In this document: positions 25,965 to 38,640 of the stretch, one piece after another
Layout: each line of letters opens with the position of its first letter
Position numbering within the stretch: position 1 is the stretch's first letter
Origin: Symsagittifera roscoffensis
Lineage: Eukaryota > Xenacoelomorpha > Acoela > Convolutidae
NCBI RefSeq assembly: GCF_963678635.1
Contig: NC_087065.1
Location: 75,927,786 to 75,991,785 of the forward strand
Length of the DNA: 64,000 nt
Reading direction: 5' to 3'
Program-made: the position numbers and the translations under genes
Notes under the pieces: model-generated
Told to the model about the DNA's origin: nothing
What the model saw: only the letters and a program-made list of their open reading frames with translations
Databases searched by the model: none

Positions 25965-28900
25965 ATCTGTTTTTCTGGTTGACTGATTTCCAAAGAAGGC
26001 TACCTGTTAAGCCTTAAAAATCAATTTGACTCCTTGCAAATAAAGATGACAGAAAATCGATTGGACTAAAATAGAGCAATGTTTTTAAATATAGCTCGTC
26101 TTTGAAGAGCATTCGTAGTTGGGAGCAAAATTGCCCTTCGCAAAAGTACGGAACCAAAATTTATGTTCTTTATGTCTCTGCAAATAATCATTATTTTAAA
26201 AAAGCGAGACTGTCGTAACATGGAAAAGTTTTTTTGAAAACTTAAAACTAAGGGGGTCCTAAAATGGAGGGGACAGTCACTTTGACAAAACGGGGAGTGG
26301 GGGTGGTCATTACAAAGAATAATTAGGGCAAAAAAGCTTTGGCCAACATCATTTTTTATAACATGATTAAAAAAGAAGCTGAAAGGGAACTCATTGTTTT
26401 GAAAAAAGTGTTCTCACTGTGATTTTTACGTCATCTTTTCAACCTTCTTCCGATCAAGTTGTGCGTTACCCTACCATTGTAAAAAGACTTATTACAAATG
26501 AAATAAACTTCATTTGAGTGGGCGCGATTATGACCTCTCTTTATTACGGTGATATATGACGACGGAAATATCACCCCTAATAGCCACGGGATTCTTAAGC
26601 AGTGGGTTGAACTTTTCAAAGAAGGCAACGTCAAATGGCTACCACGCTCATCCCGCTTTTAAGCATATTTGATACTTCGTTTCCCTTCATGTACTGTACT
26701 CGTTGCTGCAGATTTCCAGGGCGATTTATTTTAAGAAGCGGAACAGATCTTAAGATGCCCTTCCCATTTTACCTCAAGCATGAGTAGCCCTTTTCTTTTT
26801 TCACTTCACAAAAAACTGTAATCATTGCTCAATCAAAGAAGACGCTTTGATTAGACTTCCCTGGTTTTTACTTTAATTTGGAAAATCAAGAAATAATTGA
26901 CGTCCGGTCATAACCTAAAAAAAAGAGAAGACTTAAAACGGAATTTAGTTCAAATCCTTTTCCATTTTTAGAAAAAAATCTTTGAGTGAACGCATAGGTT
27001 TTCTGACGGTTTTTGTGCGTTTTCATGAAGCCTTGCACTTAGAGCCAAAGGTTAAGAGGTTACATGTCTGACTCTCAGTCGAAAGTGGATGAAGCCGAAG
27101 CAATCGTAATACGACAGCTCGCAACAAAAGACAACTAGAAAAAATTGACAACTCGCCATAACTCGTAATAATAATGAAAAAATTGAACGACTATCTTTAA
27201 CTACAATCTAGATTAGCGGCAAACACCAATTCACGCGCATATATCGCTCATGCCAAATATATCGCTCATGCCTTCGCAAACATTTGGGGTCGTTCAGCCG
27301 AAAATGGATGTCATAAAAAATACCAAAGCGGGCCTCCGTACCCCCGTATCCTACCCCTAAGTCCGCCTCTGAGCGCAGCAATGCATATCTCTAGTTATAG
27401 CATTTGGGAACTAGTCTGGAGAACGATGTGAAAAGCTGAAACGACAAGTTAATTTTTCTTCGGCAAACATTAGTTATGCGTTTTCTCACAAAAAAATCTA
27501 TCTGGGTCGAGGTCGTGGTTTTATGCTCACACTGAATAAGTCTGAATCGATCCGCGTGGGGACCAAAAACTCATAGTCGCTACGCAGGTCAAAGTCTGCA
27601 AAGTCTGAACATGAGTCTGCAAAGTCTGAACATAAGTCTGCAAAGTCTGAACATAAAGTTTACTAAGTCTGAAAAAAAGTCTGCAAAACGGGGCCGTGGT
27701 TTTATGTTCAGACTTAAAAAGTCTGATTCGATTCACTTGGGGCCGAAAATATATAGTCGCCACGCAGCTGAAAGCCTGCAAAATCTTAACATAAATCTAC
27801 AAAGTCGGAAAATAAAGTCTACAAAGTCTGAATATAAGTCTGCAAAACGAGGTCGTGGTTTCATGTTCAGACTTAATAAGTCTGATTCGATTCGCGCGGG
27901 GCCGAAAATATATAGTCGCCACGCAGTTCAAAGCTTGCAAAGTCTAAACATAAGTCTGCAAAGTCTGAACAAAAGTCTGCAAAGTCTGAACTTAAGTCTG
28001 CAAAGTCTGAACATAAGTCTGCAAAGTCTGAACATAAAGTCTATAAAACCTGAACATAAGTCTGCAAAGTCTGAACATAAAGTCTACAAAGTCTGAATAT
28101 AAGTCTGCAAACCGAGGTTGTGGTTTTATGTTCAGACTTAAGAAGTCTGATTCGATTCACGTGCGGCCGAAAATTTATGGTCGCCACGCAGCTCAAAGCC
28201 TGCAAAATCTAAACATAAGTCTGCAAAGTCTGAACAAAAGTCTGCAAAGTCTGAATTTAAATCTGCAAAGTCTGAATTTAAGTCTGAAAAGTCTGAACAT
28301 AAGTCTGCAAAGTCTGAACATAATGTCTATAAAATCTGAACATAAGTCTGCAAAGTCTGAACATAAAGTCTACAAAGTCTGAATATAAGTCTGCAAAACG
28401 AGGTTGTGTTTTTTTGTTCAGACTTATTAAGCCAGATTCGATCCGCGTAGGGCCGAAAAATCATAGTCGCCACGCAGGTCGAAATCTGCAAAGTCTAAAC
28501 ATAAGTCTTCGAAGTCTGAACATATGTCTGCAGAGTCTGAACATTGCGATTTATTTTTCGATCGAGACGGGTCGAACACATGTTTGACCGAAAACCCATT
28601 ACCGAGAAGGCCCTACAGTGGAACGCAAAGTTGAAGCGTACAGTCAAATCGGTCGAAACATACAGTCGAACACAAAGTCGAAATATAAAGTTAAACACAA
28701 AGTCGAAGACAACGTCGAAGACAAAGTCGAAACATAGAAGTGATCATAGAGGCGAAATTTTCAACCAAACACATAGTCGAAACATAAAGTCGAACATAAT
28801 TAACAGCACTGTCGAACTCATAGTCAAAACAAAAGTATTTTCACCAATAGTTTGATTTTATTGCCGCACTTTTTTGGAAAAAATTTGAGTAAAATTTAAA

Positions 28901-29990
28901 GTTTTTCTTGGCGCCCCTTCTTCAAAATTAGAATATTTTGCCGCATAAGGCGACTTCGCAAACATTTAAGGGTCGTTCAGCCGAAATTGGATGGCATCAA
29001 TAATATCAAAGGGGGGCCTCCACCCCGTACTTAATAGGTCTGAATCGATTCGCGTGGGGCCGAAAATTTATAGTCGCCACGCACCGCAAAGCCTGCAAAG
29101 TCTAAACATAAGTCTGCAAAGTCTGAACATAAAGTCTACAAAGTATGAATATAAGTCTGCAAAACGAGGTCGTGGTTTCATATTCAGACTTAATATGTCT
29201 GATTCGATTCGCGTGGTGCCGTAAAGTTATAGTCGCCACGCAGGTCAAAGCTTGCAAAGTCTAAAGATAAGTCTGCAAAGTCTGAACTTAAATCTGCAAA
29301 GTCTGAACTTAAGTCTGCAAAGTCTGAACATAAGTCTGCAAAAACTGAACATAAAGTCTACAAAGCCTGAGCATAAGTCTGCAAAATAAGGTCATGGTTT
29401 TATGTTCAGACTTAGTTAGTCGGATTCGATCCGCGTGAGGGCCGAAAAATTTTAATCGCCACGCAGGTCAAAATCTGCAAAGTTTAAACATAAGTCTTCC
29501 AATTCTGAACATAAGTCTGCAGAGTTTGAACATTGCGACTTATTTTTCGAACGAGACGGGTCGAAAACATGGTTGAGGTTGATCAAAAACCCATTGCCGA
29601 GATGGCGCTACAGTCGAACTCAATGTTGAAGCGTAAAGTCAAGTCGGTCGAAACATACAGTCGAACACAAAGTCGAAATATAAAGTCAAACACAAAATCG
29701 AAGATAACGTCGAACACAAAGTCAAAACATAGAAGTGGTCATAAAGGCGAAATATGTAACCGAACACAAAATCGAAACATAAAATCGAACAAAATTAACA
29801 GCACTGTCGAACTCAAAGTCAAAACAAAAGTATTTTCACCAATAGTTTGATTTTATTGCTTCACTTTTTTGGAAAATGTTTCACATTGAAAAATTTGTGT
29901 TTTTTTTGGCGCTTTTTCTTCAGAATTAGAATATATTGTCGCATAAGGCGCCTTCGCAAACAATTTAGGGTCGTTCAGCCGAAAGTGGAT
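25965..29990. repeat. Segmental duplication, copy 1
   Basis: This stretch matches 34604-38640 with an offset of 8639-8647 bases. It includes about 1.5 kb of non-satellite sequence (25965-27500) and the following satellite monomers. The 26431-26634 segment is identical between the copies. Small differences include an 11-base insertion near 35540. The copies are therefore recent relative to the surrounding sequence. Confidence 0.85.
26540..26660 (+). pseudogene. Possible LINE endonuclease-RT linker relic
   Basis: On the + strand, one frame around 26550-26658 gives DDGNITPNSHGILKQWVELF and then a short tail. This resembles the linker between endonuclease and reverse transcriptase in non-LTR retrotransposons, where a D-G-N...IL..W..YF pattern is common. 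The flanking sequence is in other frames or closed. The same segment is at about 35190-35300 in the duplicate. It is a decayed fragment at best. Confidence 0.25.
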
Positions 29991-32900
29991 GGCATAAATG
30001 ATAAAAAAGGGGAGCCTCCAACCCCGTACTTAATAAGTCTGATTCTGTTCGCGTGAGGCCGAAAATTTATAGTCGCCACGCAGCTCAAAGCTTGCAAAGT
30101 CTAAACATAAAAAAGCAAAGTCTGAGCAATAGTCTGCAAAGTCTGAACTTAAGTCTGAAGGTCTGAACTTAAGTCTGCAAAATCTGAACATATGTCTGCA
30201 AAGTCTGAACATAAAGACTACAATGTCTGAACATAAGTCTGCAAAGTCTGAACATAAATCTGCAAAGTCTGAACATGAAGTTTACTAAGTCTGAAAAAAA
30301 GTCTGCAAAACGGGGCCGTGGTTTTATGTTCAGACTTAAAAAGTATGATTCGATTCACGTGGGGCCGAAAATATATAGTCGCCACGCAGCTGAAAGCCTG
30401 CAAAATCTTAACATAAGTCTGCAAAGTCGGAAAATAAAGTCTACAAAGTCTGAATATAAGTCTGCAAAACGAGGTCGTGGTTTTATGTTCAGACTTAATA
30501 AGTCGGGTTCGATCCGCGTGGTGGCCGAAAAATCTTAGTCGCCACGCAAGTCAAAATCTGCAAAGTCTAAACATGAGTCTTCGAAGTCTGAACATATGTC
30601 TGCAGAGTCTGAACATTGCGATTTATTTTTCGATCGAGACGGGTCGAACACATGTTTGACCGAAAACCCATTACCGAGAAGGCCCTACAGTGGAACGCAA
30701 AGTTGAAGCGTACAGTCAAATCGGTCGAAACATACAGTCGAACACAAAGTCGAAATATAAAGTTAAACACAAAGTCGAAGACAACGTCGAAGACAAAGTC
30801 GAAACATAGAAGTGACCATAGAGGCGAAATTTTCAACCAAACACATAGTCGAAACATAAAGTCGAACATAATTAACAGCACTGTCGAACTCATAGTCAAA
30901 ACAAAAGTATTTTCACCAATAGTTTGATTTTATTGCCGCACTTTTTTGGAAAAAATTTGAGTAAAATTTAAAGTTTTTCTTGGCGCCCCTTCTTCAAAAT
31001 TAGAATATTTTGCCGCATAAGGCGACTTCGCAAACATTTAAGGGTTGTTCAGCCGAAATTGGATGGCATCAATAATATCAAAGGGGGGCCTCCACCCCGT
31101 ACTTAATAGGTCTGAATCGATTCGCGTGGGGCCGAAAATTTATAGTCGCCACGCACCGCAAAGCCTGCAAAGTCTAAACATAAGTCTGCAAAGTCTGAAC
31201 ATAAAGTCTACAAAGTATGAATATAAGTCTGCAAAACGAGGTCGTGGTTTCATATTCAGACTTAATATGTCTGATTCGATTCGCGTGGGGCCGTAAAGTT
31301 ATAGTCGCCACGCAGGTCAAAGCTTGCAAAGTCTAAAGATAAGTCTGCAAAGTCTGAACTTAAATCTGCAAAGTCTGAACTTAAGTCTGCAAAGTCTGAA
31401 CATAAGTCTGCAAAAACTGAACATAAAGTCTACAAAGCCTGAGCATAAGTCTGCAAAATAAGGTCATGGTTTTATGTTCAGACTTAATTAGTCGGATTCG
31501 ATCCGCGTGAGGGCCGAAAAATTTTAATCGCCACGCAGGTCAAAATATGCAAAGTTTAAACATAAGTCTTCCAAGTCTGAACATAAGTCTGCAGAGTCTG
31601 AACATTGCGACTTATTTTTCGAACGAGACGGGTCGAACACATTTTTGAGGTTGATCAAAAACCCATTGCCGAGATGGCGCTACAGTCGAACTTAATGTTG
31701 AAGCGTAAAGTCAACTCGGTCGAAACATACAGTCGAACACAAAGTCGAAATATAAAGTCAAACACAAAGTCGAAGATAACGTCGAACACAAAGTCAAAAC
31801 ATAGAAGTGGTCATAAAGGCGAAATATGTAACCGAACACAAAATCGAAACATAAAGTCGAACAAAATTAACAGCTCTGTCGAACTCAAAGTCAAAACAAA
31901 AGTATTTTCACCAATAGTTTGATTTTATTGCCTCACTTTTTTGGAAAATGTTTCACTAAAAATTTGTGTTTTTTATGGCGCTTTTTCTTCAGAATTAGAA
32001 TATATTGCCGCATAAGGCGCCTTCGCAAACAATTTAGGGTCGTTCAGCCGAAAGTGGATGGCATAAATGATAAAAAAGGGGAGCCTCCAACCCCGTACTT
32101 AATAAGTCTGATTCTGTTCGCGTGAGGCCGAAAATTTATAGTCGCCACGCAGCTCAAAGCTTGCAAAGTCTAAACATAAAAAAGCAAAGTCTGAACAATA
32201 GTCTGCAAAGTCTGAACTTAAGTCTGAAGGTCTGAACTTAAGTCTGCAAAATCTGAACATAAGTCTGCAAAGTCTGAACATAAAGTCTACAATGTCTGAA
32301 CATAAGTCTGCAAAGTCTGAACATAAAGTCTACAAAGTCTGAATATAAGTCTGCAAAACGAGGTCGTGGTTTTATGTTCAGACTTAATAAGTCGGGTTCG
32401 ATCCGCGTGGGGGCCGAAAAATCTTAGTCGCCACGCAAGTCAAAATCTGCAAAGTCTAAACATGAGTCTTCGAAGTCCGAACATAAGTCTGCAGAGTCTG
32501 AACATTGCGATTCATTTTTTGACCGAGACGGGTCCAACACATGTTTAAAATTGACCGAAAACCCATTGCCGCGAAGGCCTTATAGTCGAACTCAAAGTTG
32601 AAGCGTAAAATCAAGTCGGTCGAAACATACAATCGAACACAAAGTCGAAATATAATGTCAATAACAAAGTGGAAAGACAACGTCGAACACATAGTCGAAA
32701 CATAGAAGTGATCATAGAGGCGAAATATTCAACCAAACACATAGTCGAAACATAAAGTCGAACACAATTAACAGCACTGTCGAACTCATAGTCAAAACAA
32801 AAGTATTTTCACCAATAGTTTGATTTTATTGCCGCACTTTTTGGAAAAGGCTTGAGTAAAATTTTGTGTGTTTTTGGCGCCTTTTCTTCAAAATAGAATA

Positions 32901-34112
32901 TATTGCCGCATAAGGCGCCTTCGCAAACATTTTAGGGTCGTTCAGTCGAAAATGGATGGCATAATACATACCAAAGGGTGGCCTCCACCCCCGCACTTAA
33001 TAAGTCTGATTCGGTTCGCGTGATGCCGAAAATATATAGTCGCCACGCAGCTCAAAGCCTGCAAAGTCTAAACATAAGTCTGCAAAGTCTGAACATAAAG
33101 TCTACAAAGTCTGAATATAAGTCTGCAAAACGAGGTCGTGGTTTTATGTTCAGACTTAATAAGTCGGGTTCGATCCGCGTGGGGGCCGAAAAATCTTAGT
33201 CGCCACGCAAGTCAAAATCTGCAATGTCTAAACATGAGTCTTCGAAGTCTGAACATAAGTCTGCAGAGTCTGAACATTGCGATTCATTTTTCGACCGAGA
33301 CGGGTCCAACACATGTTTAAGTTTGACCGAAAACCCATTGCCGAGAAGGCCCTACAGTCGAACTCAAAGTTGAAGCGTAAAATCAAGTCGGTCGAAACAT
33401 ACAATCGAACACAAAGTCGAAATATAAAGTCAATAACAAAGTGGAAAGACAACGTCGAACACATAGTCGAAACATAGAAGTGATCATAGAGGCGAAATAT
33501 TCAACCAAACACATAGTCGAAACAAAAAGTCGAACACAATTAACAGCACTGTCGAACTCATAGTCAAAACAAAAGTATTTTCACCAATAGTTTGATTTTA
33601 TTGCCGCACTTTTTGGAAAAGGTTTGAGTAAAATTTTGTGTGTTTTTGGCGCCTTTTCTTCAAAAATAGAATATATTGCCGCATAAGGCGCCTTCGCAAA
33701 CATTTTAGGGTCGTTCAGTCGAAAATGGATGGCATAATACATACCAAAGGGTGGCCTCCACCCCCGCACTTAATAAGTCTCTGATTCGGTTCGCGTGATG
33801 CCGAAAATATATAGTCGCCACGCAGCTCAAAGCCTGCAAAGTCTAAACATAAGTCTGCAAAGTCTGATCAATAGTCTGGCAAATCTGAACTCAAGTCTGC
33901 AAAGTCTGAACTTAAGTCTGCAAAGTCTGAAATAAGTCTGCAAAGTCTGAACATAAGTCTGCAGAGTCTGAGTATTGCGATTTATTTTTTGACCGAGACG
34001 GATCGAACACATGTTTGAGTTTGTCGGCAAACCCATGGCCGAGAAGGCCCTGCAGTCAAAGTCAAATTTGAAGCGTTAAGACAAGTCGGTCGAAACATGC
34101 AGCCGAACACAA
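27508..34112. repeat. 21-bp-based satellite array, block 1
   Basis: The basic unit is 21 bp, AAGTCTGCA followed by AAGTCTGAACAT, itself two related halves of 9 and 12 bases. Runs of 3-8 units alternate with a conserved spacer (GGGGCCGAAAATTTATAGTC and CGCCACGCAG) and a longer module. The module contains a second micro-repeat of the AAAGTCGAAACATA type, then a T-rich segment with TTGCCGCATAAGGCG. Whole monomers start near 28544, 29533, 30616, 31605, 32504 and 33277, so they are about 0.77-1.08 kb. The pair at 28544 plus 29533 recurs exactly 2072 bases later. Long open frames in the array are by-products of a stop-free 21-base period. Confidence 0.9.
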
Positions 34113-34113
34113 A

Positions 34114-34602
34114 GTTCACATCAGCTATTCCCCTTGTGCTTGTTTAAGAATCATATAAGCTCACTTTAAGAGAAAGTGAGCTTTTATGATCAGAATACCG
34201 CAATCTAATATTGATCTTTCAAGATTGCCGAGTCAAAAATGAGTGCTTTCAGACCAAACCGCGACCAAAAAAATGGTATTGTTAGACGTTGAAGTTTTAG
34301 TAGATGCGTTCAATGCCAGCCCGTCTCACGAAAATTTAATCGCGGCCGGCGCAACTGAAAAAAATTGACTGCCACCTGCGCGAGCAAAGCGAACTTAATC
34401 GAGACTGAAGCGGCCCTTGCCTATTTTGGGTTTATTTGGTTGCGACACACTTGGTCGCGAAGATTTCGCAATACAAATTTTGAGTCTTGATCGTTGCGAG
34501 GCATCAGACAAAAAAAGTTTTGGACAAGAAGTAAAATTCAAAAAACGTCCAAGCACTAAACAGGTTAGTCAGTAAAAAGGAAGCGTCCAATAGCAGAAAA
34601 AC
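34114..34602. repeat. 489-bp module, copy 1, with a perfect hairpin
   Basis: It matches 41492-41981 almost base for base. It contains AAGCTCACTTT (34157-34167), the 5-base loop AAGAG and AAAGTGAGCTT (34173-34183), a perfect 11-bp stem. No coding capacity was seen. It marks the end of each duplicated block. The junction at 34113 (AACACAAAG joined directly to TTCACATC) shows that copy 1 lost about 1.5 kb present before copy 2. Confidence 0.85.
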
Positions 34603-34603
34603 T

Positions 34604-37600
34604 ATCTGTTTTACTGGTTGACTGATTTCCAAAGAAGGCTACCTGTTAAGCCTTAAAAATCAATTTGACTCCTTGCAAATAAAGATGACAGAAAATCGAT
34701 TGGACTAAAATAGAGCAATGTTTTTAAATATAGCTCGTCTTTGAAGAGCATTCGTAGTTGGGAGCAAAATTGCCCTTCGCAAAAGTACGGAACCAAAATT
34801 TATGTTCTTTATGTCTCTGCAAATAATCATTATTTTAAAAAAGCGAGACTGTCGTAACATGGAAAAGTTTTTTTGAAAACTTAAAACTAAGGGGGTCCTA
34901 AAATGGAGGGGACAGTCACTTTGACAAAACGGGGAGTGGGGGTGGTCATTACAAAGAATAATTAGGGCAAAAAAGCTTTGGCCAACATCATTTTTTATAA
35001 CATGATTAAAAAAGAAGCTGAAAGGGAACTCATTGTTTTGAAAAAAGTGTTCTCACTGTGATTTTTACGTCATCTTTTCAACCTTCTTCCGATCAAGTTG
35101 TGCGTTACCCTACCATTGTAAAAAGACTTATTACAAATGAAATAAACTTCATTTGAGTGGGCGCGATTATGACCTCTCTTTATTACGGTGATATATGACG
35201 ACGGAAATATCACCCCTAATAGCCACGGGATTCTTAAGCAGTGGGTTGAACTTTTCAAAGAAGGCAACGTCAAATGGCTACCACGCTCATCCCGCTTTTA
35301 AGCATATTTGATACTTCGTTTCCCTTCATGTACTGTACTCGTTGCTGCAGATTTCCAGGGCGATTTATTTTAAGAAGCGGAACAGATCTTAAGATGCCCT
35401 TCCCATTTTACCTCAAGCATGAGTAGCCCTTTTCTTTTTTCACTTCACAAAAAACTGTAATCATTGCTCAATCAAAGAAGACGCTTTGATTAGATTGCCC
35501 TGGTTTTTACTTTAATTTGGAAAATCAAGAAATAATTGAAGTAATGACACACGTCCGGTCATAACCTAAAAAAAGAGAAGACTTAAAACGGAATTTAGTT
35601 CAAATCCTTTTCCATTTTTAGAAAAAAATCTTTGAGTGAACGCATAGGTTTTTTGACGGTTTTTGTGCGTTTTCATGAAGCCTTGCACTTAGAGCCAAAG
35701 GTTAAGAGGTTATGTCTGACTCTCAGTCGAAAGTGGATGAAGCCGAAGCAATCGTAATACGACAGCTCGCAACAAAAGACAACTAGCAAAAATTGACAAC
35801 TCGCCATAACTGGTAATAATAACGAAAAAATTGAACAACTATCTTTAACTACAATCTAGATTAGCGGCAAACACCAATTCACGCGCATATATCGCTCATG
35901 CCAAATATATCGCTCATGCCTTCGCAAACATTTGGGGTCGTTCAGCCGAAAATGGATGTCATAAAAAATACCAAAGGGGGGCCTCCACCCCCGTATCCTA
36001 CCCCTAAGTCCGCCTCTGAGCACAGCAATGCATATCTCTAGTTATAGCATTTGGGAACTAGTCTGGAGAACGATGTGAAAAGCTGAAACGACAAGTTAAT
36101 TTTTCTTCGGCAAACATTAGTTATGCGTTTTCTCACAAAAAAATCTATCTGGGTCGAGGTCGTGGTTTTATGCTCACACTGAATAAGTCTGAATCGATCC
36201 GCGTGGGGACCAAAAATTCATAGTCGCTACGCAGGTCAAAGTCTGCAAAGTCTGAACATGAGTCTGCAAAGTCTGAACATAAGTCTGCAAAGTCTGAACA
36301 TAAAGTTTACTAAGTCTGAAAAAAAGTCTACAAAACGGGGCCGTGGTTTTATGTTCAGACTTAAAAAGTCTGATTCGATTCACGTGGGGCCGAAAATATA
36401 TAGTCGGCACGCAGCTGAAAGCCTGCAAAATCTTAACATAAGTCTGCAAAGTCGGAAAATAAAGTCTACAAAGTCTGAATATAAGTCTGCAAAACGAGGT
36501 CGTGGTTTCATGTTCAGACTTAATAAGCCTGATTCGATTCGCGCGGGGCCGAAAATATATAGTCGCCACGCAGTTTAAAGCTTGCAAAGTCTAAACATAA
36601 GTCTGCAAAGTCTGAACAAAAGTCTGCAAAGTCTGAACTTAAGTCTGCAAAGTCTGAACATAAGTCTGCAAAGTCTGAACATAAAGTCTATAAAACCTGA
36701 ACATAAGTCTGCAAAGTCTTTACATAAAGTCTACAAAGTCTGAATATAAGTCTGCAAAACGAGGTTGTGGTTTTATGTTCAGACTTAAGAAGTGTGATTT
36801 GATTCACGTGGGGCCGAAAATTTATAGTCGCCACGCAGCTCAAAGCCTGCAAAATCTAAACATAAGTCTGCAAAGTTTGAACAAAAGTCTGCAAAGTCTG
36901 AATTTAAATCTGCAAAGTCTTAATTTAAGTCTGAAAAGTCTGAACATAAGTCTGCAAAGTCTGAACATAAAGTCTATAAAATCTGAACATAAGTCTGCAA
37001 AGTCTGAACATAAAGTCTACAAAGTCTGAATATAAGTCTGCAAAACGAGGTTGTGTTTTTATGTTCAGACTTATTAAGCCAGATTCGATCCGCGTAGGGC
37101 CGAAAAATCATAGTCGCCACGCAGGTCGAAATCTGCAAAGTCTAAACATAAGTCTTCGAAGTCTGAACATATGTCTGCAGAGTCTGAACATTGCGATTTA
37201 TTTTTCGATCGAGACGGGTCGAACACATGTTTGACCGAAAACCCATTACCGAGAAGGCCCTACAGTGGAACGCAAAGTTGAAGCGTACAGTCAAATCGGT
37301 CGAAACATACAGTCAAACACAAAGTCGAAGTATAAAGTTAAACACAAAGTCGAAGACAACGTCGAACACAAAGTCGAAACATAGAAGTGATCATAGAGGC
37401 GAAATTTTCAACCAAACACATAGTCGAAACATAAAGTCGAACATAATTAACAGCACTGTCGAACTCATAGTCAAAACAAAAGTATTTTCACCAATAGTTT
37501 GATTTTATTGCCGCACTTTTTCGGAAAAAATTTGAGTAAAATTTAGTGTTTTTCTTGGCGCCCCTTCTTCAAAATTAGAATATTTTGCCGCATAAGGCGA

Positions 37601-38640
37601 CTTCGCAAACATTTAAGGGTCGTTCAGCCGAAATTGGATGGCATCAATAATATCAAAGGGGGGCCTCCACCCCGTACTTAATAGGTCTGAATTGATTCGC
37701 GTGGGCCGAAAATTTATAGTCGCCACGCACCGCAAAGCCTGCAAAGTCTAAACATAAGTCTGCAAAGTCTGAACATAAAGTCTACAAAGTATGAATATAA
37801 GTCTGCAAAACGAGTTCGTGGTTTCATATTCAGACTTAATATGTCTGATTCGATTCGCGTGGGGCCGTAAAGTTATAGTCGCCACGCAGGTCAAAGCTTG
37901 CAAAGTCTAAAGATAAGTCTGCAAAGTCTGAACTTAAATCTGCAAAGTCTGAACTTAAGTCTGCAAAGTCTGAACATAAGTCTGCAAAAACTGAACATAA
38001 AGTCTACAAAGCCTGAACATAAGTCTGCAAAATAAGGTCATGGTTTTATGTTCAGACTTAATTAGTCGGATTCGATCCGCGTGAGGGCCGAAAAATTTTA
38101 ATCGCCACGCAGGTCAAAATCTGCAAAGTTTAAACATAAGTCTTCCAAGTCTGAACATAAGTCTGCAGAGTCTGAACATTGCGACTTATTTTTCGAACGA
38201 GACGGGTCGAACACATGTTTGAGGTTGATCAAAAACCCATTGCCGAGATGGCGCTACAGTCGAACTCAATGTTGAAGCGTAAAGTCAAGTCGGTCGAAAC
38301 ATACAGTCGAACACAAAGTCGAAATATAAAGTCAAACACAAAATCGAAGATAACGTCGAACACAAAGTCAAAACATAGAAGTGGTCATAAAGGCAAAATA
38401 TGTAACCGAACACAAAATCGAAACATAAAGTCGAACAAAATTAACAGCACTGTCGAACTCAAAGTCAAAACAAAAGTATTTTCACCAATAGTTTGATTTT
38501 ATTGCCTCACTTTTTTGGAAAATGTTTCACTAAAAATTTGTGTTGTTTTTGGCGCTTTTTCTTCAGAATTAGAATATATTGCCGCATAAGGCGCCTTCGC
38601 AAACAATTTAGGGTCGTTCAGCCGAAAGTGGATGGCATAA
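34604..38640. repeat. Segmental duplication, copy 2
   Basis: This is the counterpart of 25965-29990. It begins at ATCTGTTTTACTGG directly after the 489-bp module and carries the same unique sequence up to about 36150, then satellite monomers. The match fades after about 38640, where copy 2 continues as the monomer family seen at about 32940 in block 1. Copy 2 therefore has fewer monomers than copy 1. Confidence 0.85.

Noticed and set aside
27611-28382. Long open frames with SLQSLNI heptads (and reverse-strand VQTLQTY) that look like coiled-coil proteins
   Set aside because: They arise because the satellite unit is 21 bases and free of stops. Their ends vary with monomer changes, and there is no start or promoter logic.
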